Part shown: positions 49,319-56,923 of the stretch, in pieces
Layout of the letters: each line of letters opens with the position of its first letter
Numbering within the stretch: the stretch's first letter is position 1
NCBI GenBank assembly: GCA_947378845.1
Contig: CANCLQ010000005.1
Location: forward strand, 1 to 56,923
Source of the DNA: Opitutia bacterium
GTDB lineage: Bacteria; Verrucomicrobiota; Verrucomicrobiia; Opitutales; UBA953
DNA length: 56,923 bases
Direction of reading: 5' to 3'
Program-made: the position numbers and the translations under genes
Notes under the pieces: generated by a model
The model's database searches: none
The model's input: the letters and a program-made list of their open reading frames with translations, nothing else
Told to the model about the DNA's origin: nothing

Positions 49319-50617
49319 ATGGCACTCAATCCTCTCACCCTTCGCCGTCTGCAACGGTTCCGCTCCATCAAACGTGGTTGGTGGTCCTTAATAATCTTGG
49401 GCACCTTTTGCTTCTTGGCACTGCTCGGCCCCTTATTCGTAGGCAACGAAGCTTTAATTATTAGTTATAACGGGCAGTGGAGTTTTCCGATATGCCAGAA
49501 AAACATTAAGCCAAGTAACTTTGGACTACCGAGCGACGCTTCGATTAATTATCGACGACTGAACAAAACTTTTGCCGAAGAAAATAAAGGCAACTGGGTT
49601 CTACTGCCACTCATTCCATTTTCCCCTACCGAAGTATCGGAAGTATACGTACCCGTCACTGCGAGTATCAAAAATGAGCACGCCTCATTCACCGACTCAA
49701 GTGGATCTCTCTTAACCGAGACAAAAATTTTCGTACTCAATCCAGATGGTACACGCGGAAGCACTTGGTCAGTCAGCAATGGAAAACTAGATGGGGAATT
49801 TCGTCTGCGTGATAATCAGGGCAACACTACCTTGCTCAGTAAATACAGCAATGGTGTCGCACTAAAAACAGACTCCACCGGTCAACATATTCCCCCTGCC
49901 CATCTCCAAACATTTATTCCCTACCCAACTCCACCTGGTCTCGATGGACATTGGTTAGGCACTGATGAATCGGGTCACGATGTTCTCGCACGGCTGTATG
50001 GCGGATTTCAAATCCTACTCATTGCCTCCGTCCTGTACCTGATAGCAACCTACGCAATCGGCATTCTTTTGGGCGCAGCAATGGGCTACTTCGGTGGTTG
50101 GTTCGACCTCATCATGCAGCGCCTCATCGAGATCTGGTCCAACATCCCCTTTCTCTACGCGATCGTATTTCTGGCCACACTCTTTGAACCGAGCCTTATC
50201 ATTCTCATGCTCATATTAGTCGCATTCTCATGGATGGGACTCGCCCACCAAATGCGTGCAGCGACCTATCGCGAATCCGCACGCGATTACATTGCAGCCT
50301 CGCGATCACTCGGCGCATCACACGCACGAATTATTATAAAACATATTTTACCTAATACACTGTCAGTGATGATTACGCTCGCACCCTTCAGCATTGCGGC
50401 TGTCGTTTCATCACTGTCGGCACTGGATTACTTGGGCTTTGGACTGCCGTCGACCGTTCCTTCATGGGGCGACTTACTTCGTCAGGGTAAAGAAAACTGG
50501 TCATCCTGGTGGATCATTACCTCAACCGTCACCTGCATGGTCGCTACGCTCATCATGGTAAACTTCATCGGCGAAGGGGTTCGTGAAGCGTTCGACGCCA
50601 AAGCCACCGAGTCATGA
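49319..50617 (+). CDS. yejE: Oligopeptide ABC importer permease, YejE-like
   Basis: The 432-residue partner permease. Helix 1 is near residues 22-42. The YejE hallmark SYNGQWSFP follows, then a large periplasmic stretch (about 55-215) including a beta-rich insert around EVYVPVTASIKNEHASF ... DGEFRLRDNQGN. The conserved GTDESGHDVLARLYGGFQ precedes the remaining five helices, and the EAA loop is YIAASRSLGASHARIIIKHILPNT. It begins two bases after yejB (TAA-TT-ATG) and overlaps the binding protein gene by 4 bp. Confidence 0.88.
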   Translation: MALNPLTLRRLQRFRSIKRGWWSLIILGTFCFLALLGPLFVGNEALIISYNGQWSFPICQKNIKPSNFGLPSDASINYRRLNKTFAEENKGNWVLLPLIPFSPTEVSEVYVPVTASIKNEHASFTDSSGSLLTETKIFVLNPDGTRGSTWSVSNGKLDGEFRLRDNQGNTTLLSKYSNGVALKTDSTGQHIPPAHLQTFIPYPTPPGLDGHWLGTDESGHDVLARLYGGFQILLIASVLYLIATYAIGILLGAAMGYFGGWFDLIMQRLIEIWSNIPFLYAIVFLATLFEPSLIILMLILVAFSWMGLAHQMRAATYRESARDYIAASRSLGASHARIIIKHILPNTLSVMITLAPFSIAAVVSSLSALDYLGFGLPSTVPSWGDLLRQGKENWSSWWIITSTVTCMVATLIMVNFIGEGVREAFDAKATES

Positions 50618-52536
50618 GAAATTTAATTAATACATTCCTCTGCGTTGGATTTTTAGTCGCCCATTTAGCAGCAGGCGAAACTTATCAAGACCCTCAAGCT
50701 GACGCCTATTATAAAAACCATCCGGAGTTCTTTCATTTCAGTTCACCCGAAAAAATTCCCGCTAATTTAAAATGGCAGAGCGACCCACTCGAACCGACTT
50801 TCGCCGACCCCAAAGCACAACGCGGCGGCGAACTTAATTATTTCATCAATAGTACTCCACCCGTCCTCCGACGCGTCGGCCCAAACGCTAATCACAGTTT
50901 CCGAGGTTTTGCGTACGACGGCAATGATTGCAGCTTACTGTCACTTCACCCCAATACCCTGAAATGGATTCCAACCCTCGCACAAAGCTGGGCGGTCTCC
51001 GACGATGGTCTTACGGTTTATTTTAAACTCAATCCAAGCGCACGCTTCACCGATGGTCAGGTCGTACGTGCCGACGATTATCTCTATACATTTTATTTCC
51101 ACCAATCTCCTTGGATTAACGCACCCTGGTATAACGATTTCTACTCTAAAGAGTTTTCGGGTATTACGAAATACGACGACCTTACCATCGCCGTTCATCT
51201 ACCAAGCAAGAAACCCGACCCGCTTTATCTTTGCGGCGGACTTCACCCTAGCCCGCGCGATTTCTATAAAGACTTTGGACCGGATTATATAAAAAAGTAT
51301 TCTGAAAAATTTGAGCCGACCACCGGTGCCTATACAATTAGCCCTAATGATTTCGTGCGCGGACAGCGGATCACGCTGCGACGCATTCCACAATGGTGGG
51401 GCGACAACGAACGCTACACCTCACACCGCTTCAACGTCGATGCCATCCACTTCAAAGTCATCCGCGAAATGGATAAAGCGTATCAAATCTTCCAACAAGG
51501 TGAGCTGGATGTATTCTTCATGGGGCTTCCCAAATTCTGGTACGGCATCAATGATACCGAGGCCTACCAGGCAGGCTTTCTCAGAAAAGTTCGCTTCTTT
51601 AATGATGTCCCACGACCACCCTACGGGCTCTACATCAATACGCTCAAACCGATACTTGATGACGTGAATGTGCGCGTCGGCCTCCAGCACGCGACGGATT
51701 TTCAACGTGTCATCGATACTTTTTACCGCGGTGACTACGAGCGACTGAATCAATTCAGTCAGGGCTATGGCATTTACACAAACCCTGCGATTAAAGCACG
51801 TCGCTTCGACCCCGCCGCTGCTCGCTCGGCGTTCGCCAAAGCCGGATTCACTCAACAAGGCGACGATGGTGTTCTTCGTCGTGCCGATGGCACACGATTA
51901 TCATTCCGTTTAACCATGGATGATTCTGAGCGTCGTAAATTCTTACCGACACTTATTGAGTCAGCCCTTCGCTGTGGCGTCGAACTTCGTCCCGAAATTC
52001 TCGAGAGCACAACGATGTACCGAAAGGTCATGGAAAAAAATCATGAACTCTGCTTCTGGGCCTGGAGCACCACCGGACTCCAACCCGAACTCTGGCAATC
52101 ACACCATGGTGCCAATGCCGTAGATAAACTCTCTGATGGTGCGCTCATTCCCAAACGTCAGACCAATAATATTACTGGTACGCATATTCCTGAACTTTCA
52201 GATTTAATCGACCAGTTCCGCGTCTCGACCAACCAAACTGAAATGATCGACCTCACCTTCCGGGCTCAGAAAATTATCCACGACGAAGCCAGCTTTATTC
52301 CAGGCTTCTGCGTTCCCAGTTATCGTCTCGGACATTGGAGCTGGTTGAGGTTCCCCGCCGACTTTGACGTACGCACGAGTGACGACCCACTCGGCGGCGG
52401 ACTATTCTGGATAGACCCCGTCGAAAAGAAACGAGTGCAAAACATTTTATCACGTCCGCAGTGGTCCCAATCGCTCACCGAGGAACAAAAATCACCGCCA
52501 TCGACGCTTATCTATGATCAGTGGCGCACCGAATGA
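50614..52536 (+). CDS. yejA: Extracellular solute-binding protein, YejA-like (family 5)
   Basis: The 640-residue periplasmic protein with a signal peptide (about residues 1-21, ending LAAG) captures peptides for the adjacent permeases. The family 5 fold is evident: RGGELNYFINSTPPVLRRVGPNA, LSLHPNTLKWIPTLAQSWAVSDDGLTVYFKLNPSARFTDG split by turns, PTTGAYTISPNDFVRGQRITLRR and, near the end, AQKIIHDEASFIPGFCVPSYRLG. It overlaps the yejE stop by 4 bp. Confidence 0.9.
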   Translation: MRNLINTFLCVGFLVAHLAAGETYQDPQADAYYKNHPEFFHFSSPEKIPANLKWQSDPLEPTFADPKAQRGGELNYFINSTPPVLRRVGPNANHSFRGFAYDGNDCSLLSLHPNTLKWIPTLAQSWAVSDDGLTVYFKLNPSARFTDGQVVRADDYLYTFYFHQSPWINAPWYNDFYSKEFSGITKYDDLTIAVHLPSKKPDPLYLCGGLHPSPRDFYKDFGPDYIKKYSEKFEPTTGAYTISPNDFVRGQRITLRRIPQWWGDNERYTSHRFNVDAIHFKVIREMDKAYQIFQQGELDVFFMGLPKFWYGINDTEAYQAGFLRKVRFFNDVPRPPYGLYINTLKPILDDVNVRVGLQHATDFQRVIDTFYRGDYERLNQFSQGYGIYTNPAIKARRFDPAAARSAFAKAGFTQQGDDGVLRRADGTRLSFRLTMDDSERRKFLPTLIESALRCGVELRPEILESTTMYRKVMEKNHELCFWAWSTTGLQPELWQSHHGANAVDKLSDGALIPKRQTNNITGTHIPELSDLIDQFRVSTNQTEMIDLTFRAQKIIHDEASFIPGFCVPSYRLGHWSWLRFPADFDVRTSDDPLGGGLFWIDPVEKKRVQNILSRPQWSQSLTEEQKSPPSTLIYDQWRTE

Positions 52537-52584
52537 TCGCTTCTGCCTTCCCTCTTCGCCCCTAACCGCCTACAGATACCTATC

Positions 52585-53415
52585 GTGTCGCCCCTTCTTC
52601 AAGTCGCCTCTCTGCGCATAGTATTTCGCGCCAACGACCAAGACACAGTCGCCGTTAAGGGAATTAATTTTTCGTTAAACGCCGGCGAGATTCTCGCAGT
52701 CGTCGGCGAATCGGGCTCAGGTAAATCCGTTTCAGCTTTAGCACTCACCGGCCTACTCCCCAAATCACCCATCTGTAAGATTGAAGGGCAGATCCTACTA
52801 GATGACGTCGACCTCTTGAAACTTTCCGAAGCCGAGCTAACCAAGGTTCGTGGTAAACAAATTGCGTATGTCTTCCAAGACCCAGGCACATCGCTCAACC
52901 CCGTCTACTCAGTAGGCTATCAAATTGCCGAGGCGGTAAGAATCCATCGCCCTGAAGTTAAAGACGTCGACGCCGCTGTCGTTCAAGCGCTCAACGAAGT
53001 GTACATTCTTGACGCGAAAAAAGTTTCGCAGCAATACCCACACGAACTCTCGGGTGGCATGCAACAACGTGTCATGATCGCCATGGCTCTCGCCTGCAAT
53101 CCCCGCATCTTAGTCGCAGATGAGCCCACCACGGCGCTCGATGTCACCATTCAAAAGGAAATCATGGAACTACTCGGGCGCATCCGCCGTGAACGCAACA
53201 TGAGCATTCTTCTTATCACCCATAATTTTGGAATCGTTGCACACTTTGCTGACCGCGTGCAAGTGATGCGCAACGGCCAGATCGTAGAGTCAGGCCCGAC
53301 TGCTCAGGTCATGTCACAACCGTCAGACCCTTATACCAAAGGCCTCATCGCCTGCATTCCACGACTCGGTCAACGCCGTGAACGTCTCACCACACTCAGC
53401 GACGAACTCGCCTAA
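52585..53415 (+). CDS. Peptide ABC transporter ATPase, DppD/OppD type
   Basis: The 276-residue ATPase from GTG 52585. Walker A is VVGESGSGKSVSALAL (near 40-48), the Q-loop is YVFQDPGTSLNP, the signature is ELSGGMQQRVMIAMAL, and Walker B is ILVADEPTTALD. A C-terminal cluster typical of OppD is reduced (KGLIACIPRLGQRRERL). In E. coli the corresponding YejF is one fused chain; here it is split in two. It is 48 bp after yejA. Confidence 0.93.
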   Translation: MSPLLQVASLRIVFRANDQDTVAVKGINFSLNAGEILAVVGESGSGKSVSALALTGLLPKSPICKIEGQILLDDVDLLKLSEAELTKVRGKQIAYVFQDPGTSLNPVYSVGYQIAEAVRIHRPEVKDVDAAVVQALNEVYILDAKKVSQQYPHELSGGMQQRVMIAMALACNPRILVADEPTTALDVTIQKEIMELLGRIRRERNMSILLITHNFGIVAHFADRVQVMRNGQIVESGPTAQVMSQPSDPYTKGLIACIPRLGQRRERLTTLSDELA

Positions 53416-53420
53416 AGCAC

Positions 53421-54218
53421 ATGAGTAATTCCGACATTCTACTCGAAGTTAAAAACCTATCGGTACACTACCCCAGCCGCTCCACCGACTTATTTCAAAA
53501 GTCCCCACCCAAGCACGCGGTGGATGATATCTCTTTTTCTGTCCGACGCGGACAGACCGTAGGACTTGTCGGCGAATCCGGCTCAGGAAAAAGCACTACC
53601 GGTAAATCCATCATCAAACTCGCGCCACTCACCGCGGGAGAAATCATCTATCGCGGACAAGATATTGGCTCATTGAGTAATCGTGCATTCCTGCCTTGGC
53701 GTAAAAAAATCCAGATGATTTTCCAGGATCCATACAACTCATTGGATCCTCGTTGCGATGTACTCAGCATTCTCTCTGAGCCACTTGAAATTCATTTCCC
53801 TCAATTAACATCGCGAGACCGCGAAGCACGCTGCATAGAATTACTTAAGAGCGTAAAACTTCCGGCCGATTACCTTCGTCGCTATCCACATGAATTTTCT
53901 GGTGGTCAGCGTCAACGCATCGGTATCGCTCGCGCCTTAGCCGTCGAACCCGAACTCATTATCTGCGATGAACCCGTTTCGGCGCTCGATGTTTCGGTCC
54001 AAGCTGAAGTCGTTAATCTTCTTCAAGATCTTCAAGCACAACTTGGCCTCACCTACCTCTTCATCGCTCACGATCTCGCTGTAGTCGAACATGTGAGCGA
54101 CCAAATTCTGGTTATGTCTCAGGGCAAAATCGTTGAGTCCGGCACGCCCGACGACATCCTGAAGAATCCACAGCACCCCTACACTAAAACCTTACTGGCA
54201 GCCGTACCACGTTTTTAA
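53421..54218 (+). CDS. Peptide ABC transporter ATPase, DppF/OppF type
   Basis: The 265-residue second ATPase has Walker A LVGESGSGKSTTGKSI (near 50-58), MIFQDPYNSLDPR (typical of OppF/DppF), signature EFSGGQRQRIGIARALAV, Walker B LIICDEPVSALDVSVQ and the H-loop IAHDLAVVEHVS. It forms a heterodimer with the preceding ATPase. The gap is 5 bp. The exosortase gene starts 11 bp after it, so the importer and exosortase could share a transcript. Confidence 0.94.
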   Translation: MSNSDILLEVKNLSVHYPSRSTDLFQKSPPKHAVDDISFSVRRGQTVGLVGESGSGKSTTGKSIIKLAPLTAGEIIYRGQDIGSLSNRAFLPWRKKIQMIFQDPYNSLDPRCDVLSILSEPLEIHFPQLTSRDREARCIELLKSVKLPADYLRRYPHEFSGGQRQRIGIARALAVEPELIICDEPVSALDVSVQAEVVNLLQDLQAQLGLTYLFIAHDLAVVEHVSDQILVMSQGKIVESGTPDDILKNPQHPYTKTLLAAVPRF

Positions 54219-54229
54219 TCATCCCGCTC

Positions 54230-55252
54230 ATGAGCTCATCCCTTAGCCCTAAAATTGACTCCACCACCATTGCCATGGGTTGGCTCATCGTCGGTATGGC
54301 CGCCATCACAACCTGGGATCAATGGGCTATCTGGAGCACCAAAGACGATTACGGCTTTGGTTACCTCGTGCCACTTTTCTCAGCCTATGTACTTTACGAA
54401 CGCTGGGATGTATTTCGCAGTTATTTCACCGGTGAGCGCTCTCATGTGAGTGAACCTAGCGCCAATTGGTTCCTAAAAGCCGTTAAACTAGTTGGTTTTA
54501 TTTCTTTCCTCACATTCATCGCTGGCGGTGCAACACGTGCCGTCTTTGGCACCGGAGCGCTCCCTACTCTCGCCATTGCATTTGGTTTAGTCGGAACGAT
54601 TTTAAGTTTCACTTTTCTATCAGTCAAAGGTGCGGATAATTCTACACCTACGTCCCACACACGCTGGGCCGCACTGGGCTTAGTTTTATTTCCTGCTGCC
54701 GTTTGGATTATCTCGGGTCCGTTCCTCTACTTAGTAGATAATCAAATTAAAGGGCAGCTCCTGACCAACGTCGTTGAAATCGTTTCCGGCATTCTCCGCG
54801 TGTCGGGCGAAAATATTCACACCAGCGGTAACACCATCGTCTTTGCGAATAATGACGCCGTCGGTATCGCTGATGCGTGCTCCGGCATCCGCTCCTTCTC
54901 GGCCTGTATATTCGTTGGGTCCTTTCTGGGCGCCGTTTTCATTGAAGGCACCTTTCCGGGTATTCTCATTCGAAGATTACTCATGATATTTCTCTCAGGT
55001 TTGGGCGCCATCGTCCTTAACATCATTCGTAATACCTATCTCGCATTTTACGCCCTCAATAACGGCTCCCGCTCACTCGACAAAGACTTCTGGGGCATCG
55101 AACACGGCGGCATCGGCTTTTCGTCGCTCGGCACTGTGCATGATTTTGCCGGCAACGCCTCCATGGTACTTGCTTTCTTGATTTTGATTGCCTGTGTTCC
55201 ATTAGTTAATCGCTTTGGACGAACTAATTTCACCGAAACAAAGAATTCATGA
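54230..55252 (+). CDS. Exosortase/archaeosortase family membrane protease
   Basis: The 340-residue protein with about eight membrane helices. The exosortase catalytic triad is visible: Cys217 in DACSGIRS, Arg267 in NIIRNTYLA and His304 in VHDFAG. Exosortases process and anchor proteins with PEP-CTERM type C-terminal signals, often with surface polysaccharide production. No PEP-CTERM protein or EPS gene cluster is visible in this window, so its substrates lie elsewhere. The last four bases overlap the glgA start (ATGA), coupling the two. Confidence 0.92.
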   Translation: MSSSLSPKIDSTTIAMGWLIVGMAAITTWDQWAIWSTKDDYGFGYLVPLFSAYVLYERWDVFRSYFTGERSHVSEPSANWFLKAVKLVGFISFLTFIAGGATRAVFGTGALPTLAIAFGLVGTILSFTFLSVKGADNSTPTSHTRWAALGLVLFPAAVWIISGPFLYLVDNQIKGQLLTNVVEIVSGILRVSGENIHTSGNTIVFANNDAVGIADACSGIRSFSACIFVGSFLGAVFIEGTFPGILIRRLLMIFLSGLGAIVLNIIRNTYLAFYALNNGSRSLDKDFWGIEHGGIGFSSLGTVHDFAGNASMVLAFLILIACVPLVNRFGRTNFTETKNS

Positions 55253-56694
55253 AAATCCTGCACATCACTCCCGAGCTTACGCCATGGTCAAAGGCGGGCG
55301 GATTGGGAGATGCAGCAGCGGGTCTAGTTAAAGCAATTGCAGATGAAGGTCATGAGGTACGTATCGCTACTCCGCTTTACGGCTCGGTGCCTGATCGCGA
55401 AAAGATGGGAACACTCATTGAATCGCTCGCTGTTGGCGTTGCAGGCGAAGCATCCAAAGCAAAGTGCCGTGTCCTTAAACTTAAAGTAGCCGAGCGCTGC
55501 GAAGCGTGGTTTATCGAGCACGCCGAATATTACGGAGCCCGCGAAGTTTACCCTGCCCGCGAAGATACTGCCGAACGAGCCGCATACTTCGGACGAGCTG
55601 CACTCGATGCCTGTTTAGCCACTGGATGGATTCCTGACGTTATACATTGTCACGATTGGACGACAGGCCTGGTGCCTGTTCTTCTTAATACTACTTTAAA
55701 GGATTCAGCACTTAGTCGGTCAGCTACCATTCTTACCATCCATAATCTTCAGCACCAAGGACTCCTCTCTCGTCGCATCCTCGCTTTCCTCAAACTCCCC
55801 GAGTCGCTCTTCCACGCCGACCAACTCGAATGCTTCGGCGGCGTGAACTATCTCAAAGGCGGTATTCTTCACGCGACCCGTGTTACAACCGTGAGTCCGA
55901 CCTATGCGAAAGAAATCCAGACTACTGAATACGGGTTCGGACTCGATGACGTCGTGCGCCGCCGCAGCAAAGACCTCGATGGCATCTTAAATGGCGTCGA
56001 TCGCGATGAGTGGGATCCCGCTACCGATTCACACATCGCCAAGAAGTTTTCCGCTAAAGACATTAAAGGTAAAGCAGACTGTAAATTAGACCTGCAGAAA
56101 CAGTTAAACCTGAAACTGGACGCGAAAGTCCCACTGATTGGAGTCGTCTCACGTCTATGGGACCAAAAAGGGCTCGACCTTGCCATCGGTGCGTTACCCA
56201 AATTCCTTCGTTCAGGTAAAATACAGTTCGCCCTTCTCGGCAGCGGAGATGCAGCGCTCGAAAACAATTTTAAGAAAATCGCTGAAGATTTTCCTCACGC
56301 TGCCGCAGTGCGCATTGGTTATGATAATGGTCTATCTCACCGCATCGAAGCCGGCGCCGATTTCTTTTTAATGCCGAGTCGATTCGAACCCTGCGGCTTA
56401 AATCAACTCTACTCCATGACATACGGAACGATTCCAATCGTGCGTGCGACTGGCGGTTTAGCCGACACCGTGAAGCCTTGGAGCGCTGGATCAAAAACTG
56501 GAACAGGAATTGTTTTTAATCACGCCGACACTCCGGCAATTGAATGGGCGATTGGTCAGGCCATCGAATTATTCCATCAGCAAAAAGAATTTTCCGCTGT
56601 TAGAATAAATGGAATGAAAACTTCTTTCACCTGGAAGGATGCGGCGGCTTCGTACATCAGCATTTACGACAAGGCCCTTAAAAAATCCAAATAG
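55249..56694 (+). CDS. glgA: Glycogen synthase GlgA (ADP-glucose type)
   Basis: GlgA transfers glucose from ADP-glucose to alpha-1,4-glucan. The 481-residue GT5 enzyme starts HITPELTPWSKAGGLGDAAAG (residues 5-25, the ADP-glucose-binding KxGGL motif). It has VIHCHDWTTGLVP, THNLQHQGLL, the hinge LNGVDRDEWDP and the C-terminal PSRFEPCGLNQLYSMTYGTIPIVRATGGLADTV split in family blocks. Length is usual. It overlaps the exosortase gene by 4 bp and ends 131 bp before the next gene. Confidence 0.96.
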   Translation: MKILHITPELTPWSKAGGLGDAAAGLVKAIADEGHEVRIATPLYGSVPDREKMGTLIESLAVGVAGEASKAKCRVLKLKVAERCEAWFIEHAEYYGAREVYPAREDTAERAAYFGRAALDACLATGWIPDVIHCHDWTTGLVPVLLNTTLKDSALSRSATILTIHNLQHQGLLSRRILAFLKLPESLFHADQLECFGGVNYLKGGILHATRVTTVSPTYAKEIQTTEYGFGLDDVVRRRSKDLDGILNGVDRDEWDPATDSHIAKKFSAKDIKGKADCKLDLQKQLNLKLDAKVPLIGVVSRLWDQKGLDLAIGALPKFLRSGKIQFALLGSGDAALENNFKKIAEDFPHAAAVRIGYDNGLSHRIEAGADFFLMPSRFEPCGLNQLYSMTYGTIPIVRATGGLADTVKPWSAGSKTGTGIVFNHADTPAIEWAIGQAIELFHQQKEFSAVRINGMKTSFTWKDAAASYISIYDKALKKSK

Positions 56695-56825
56695 GTCAAT
56701 GAAATGGGTATATTCAGCCCATTGAGCTTAAAAATAGTCAATAATATCAATAGGTTGAGCGAAATTAAGCGTTCAATAATTTCGAGTAGACATTGGCACA
56801 AAGATAGTTACGAACTGAATCGCTT

Positions 56826-56923
56826 ATGAAACATATCGCATCCATCACAACCCTCACCCTCGTAGCTGCTGCCGGCTTTGCCGACGCTGCTGCTCCTGCT
56901 GCTGCCCCTGCTTCTGCATGGTC
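56826..56923 (+). CDS. Exported protein, 5' end only (runs off window)
   Basis: ATG 56826 opens a frame of 32 complete codons to the right edge. It encodes a signal peptide MKHIASITTLTLVAAAGFADA followed by an Ala/Pro stretch. Nothing more can be said of the mature protein. The start has no Shine-Dalgarno motif. The 131-bp gap upstream is AT-rich, with ATGGG/CCCAT pairing just after glgA. Confidence 0.62.
   Translation, partial: MKHIASITTLTLVAAAGFADAAAPAAAPASAW

Noticed and set aside
51421..51858. 145-codon leftward frame inside yejA
   Set aside because: Antisense to a clear binding-protein gene, with no start context or conserved motif.
56697..56728. Terminator after glgA
   Set aside because: ATGGG/CCCAT can pair, but there is no T-run and the stem is interrupted, so I did not call it.

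Overview
The window reads as a compact chromosomal segment of a Gram-negative, probably aquatic bacterium of the Verrucomicrobia, most likely the Opitutae/Opitutia. This is inference from gene content: secreted sulfatases, a fused ResB-CcsA cytochrome c assembly protein, an exosortase, glycogen synthase and phosphorylase, Lys/Ala/Pro-rich tails on housekeeping proteins, and start sites without Shine-Dalgarno motifs. There is no rRNA gene or other decisive marker. GC content looks moderate and even. I see no prophage, insertion sequence or CRISPR array.

Layout. 1-1.3 kb: a four-repeat membrane protein running off the left edge, divergent from a PepSY protein. 1.2-1.86 kb: the only long non-coding stretch, with a terminator, REP-like hairpins, a degenerate heptamer array, a CAU-anticodon tRNA and a nested multi-helix RNA candidate. 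1.9-6.5 kb: two secreted sulfatases flanking a beta-helix protein, a small module for sulfated polysaccharide. 6.5-9.1 kb: two tRNA-modification genes (trhO, trmO) and an orphan ABC permease. 9.2-13.6 kb: the dnaG-rpoD macromolecular-synthesis pair plus a lipoprotein gene. 13.7-21.5 kb: ychF, lipoprotein, ccsBA, NusG paralogue, yhcH, pyrF, ispD and a conserved hypothetical. 21.6-29.9 kb: menB, mnmM-like, HMA-MauE fusion, yfcH-like, LysM lipoprotein, recF, secG, LolA-like, NIF3-like, gluQ and a thioredoxin.

29.9-36.8 kb is a complete-looking assimilatory sulfate module: sirohydrochlorin chelatase, SUMT, CysI, APS-reductase-type CysH, CysD and CysN/CysC. cysK follows at 38.2 kb. The sulfatases can release sulfate that this module activates and reduces. 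umuC, with a likely LexA box touching its start codon, lies between cysNC and cysK. 39.3-40.9 kb: infA, tadA and a Mn-type superoxide dismutase. 41-48 kb on the minus strand: an acyltransferase/acyl-ACP synthetase fusion, glgP, a secreted hypothetical and an adenylate-kinase-like protein with a long extra domain. 48-54.2 kb: a Yej-like oligopeptide ABC importer with two separate ATPases. 54.2-56.7 kb: an exosortase overlapping glgA. The window ends in the signal peptide of an exported protein.

The observations most worth follow-up are: the nested RNA structure between the tRNA and the first sulfatase; DnaG lacking three of four zinc ligands and carrying a G9 tract inside an inverted repeat; the LexA box at umuC; the adenylate-kinase fusion; paired periplasmic inserts in the importer permeases; the exosortase-glgA coupling; and the near absence of Shine-Dalgarno sequences. 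I did not find an obviously new defence, mobile or biosynthetic system.
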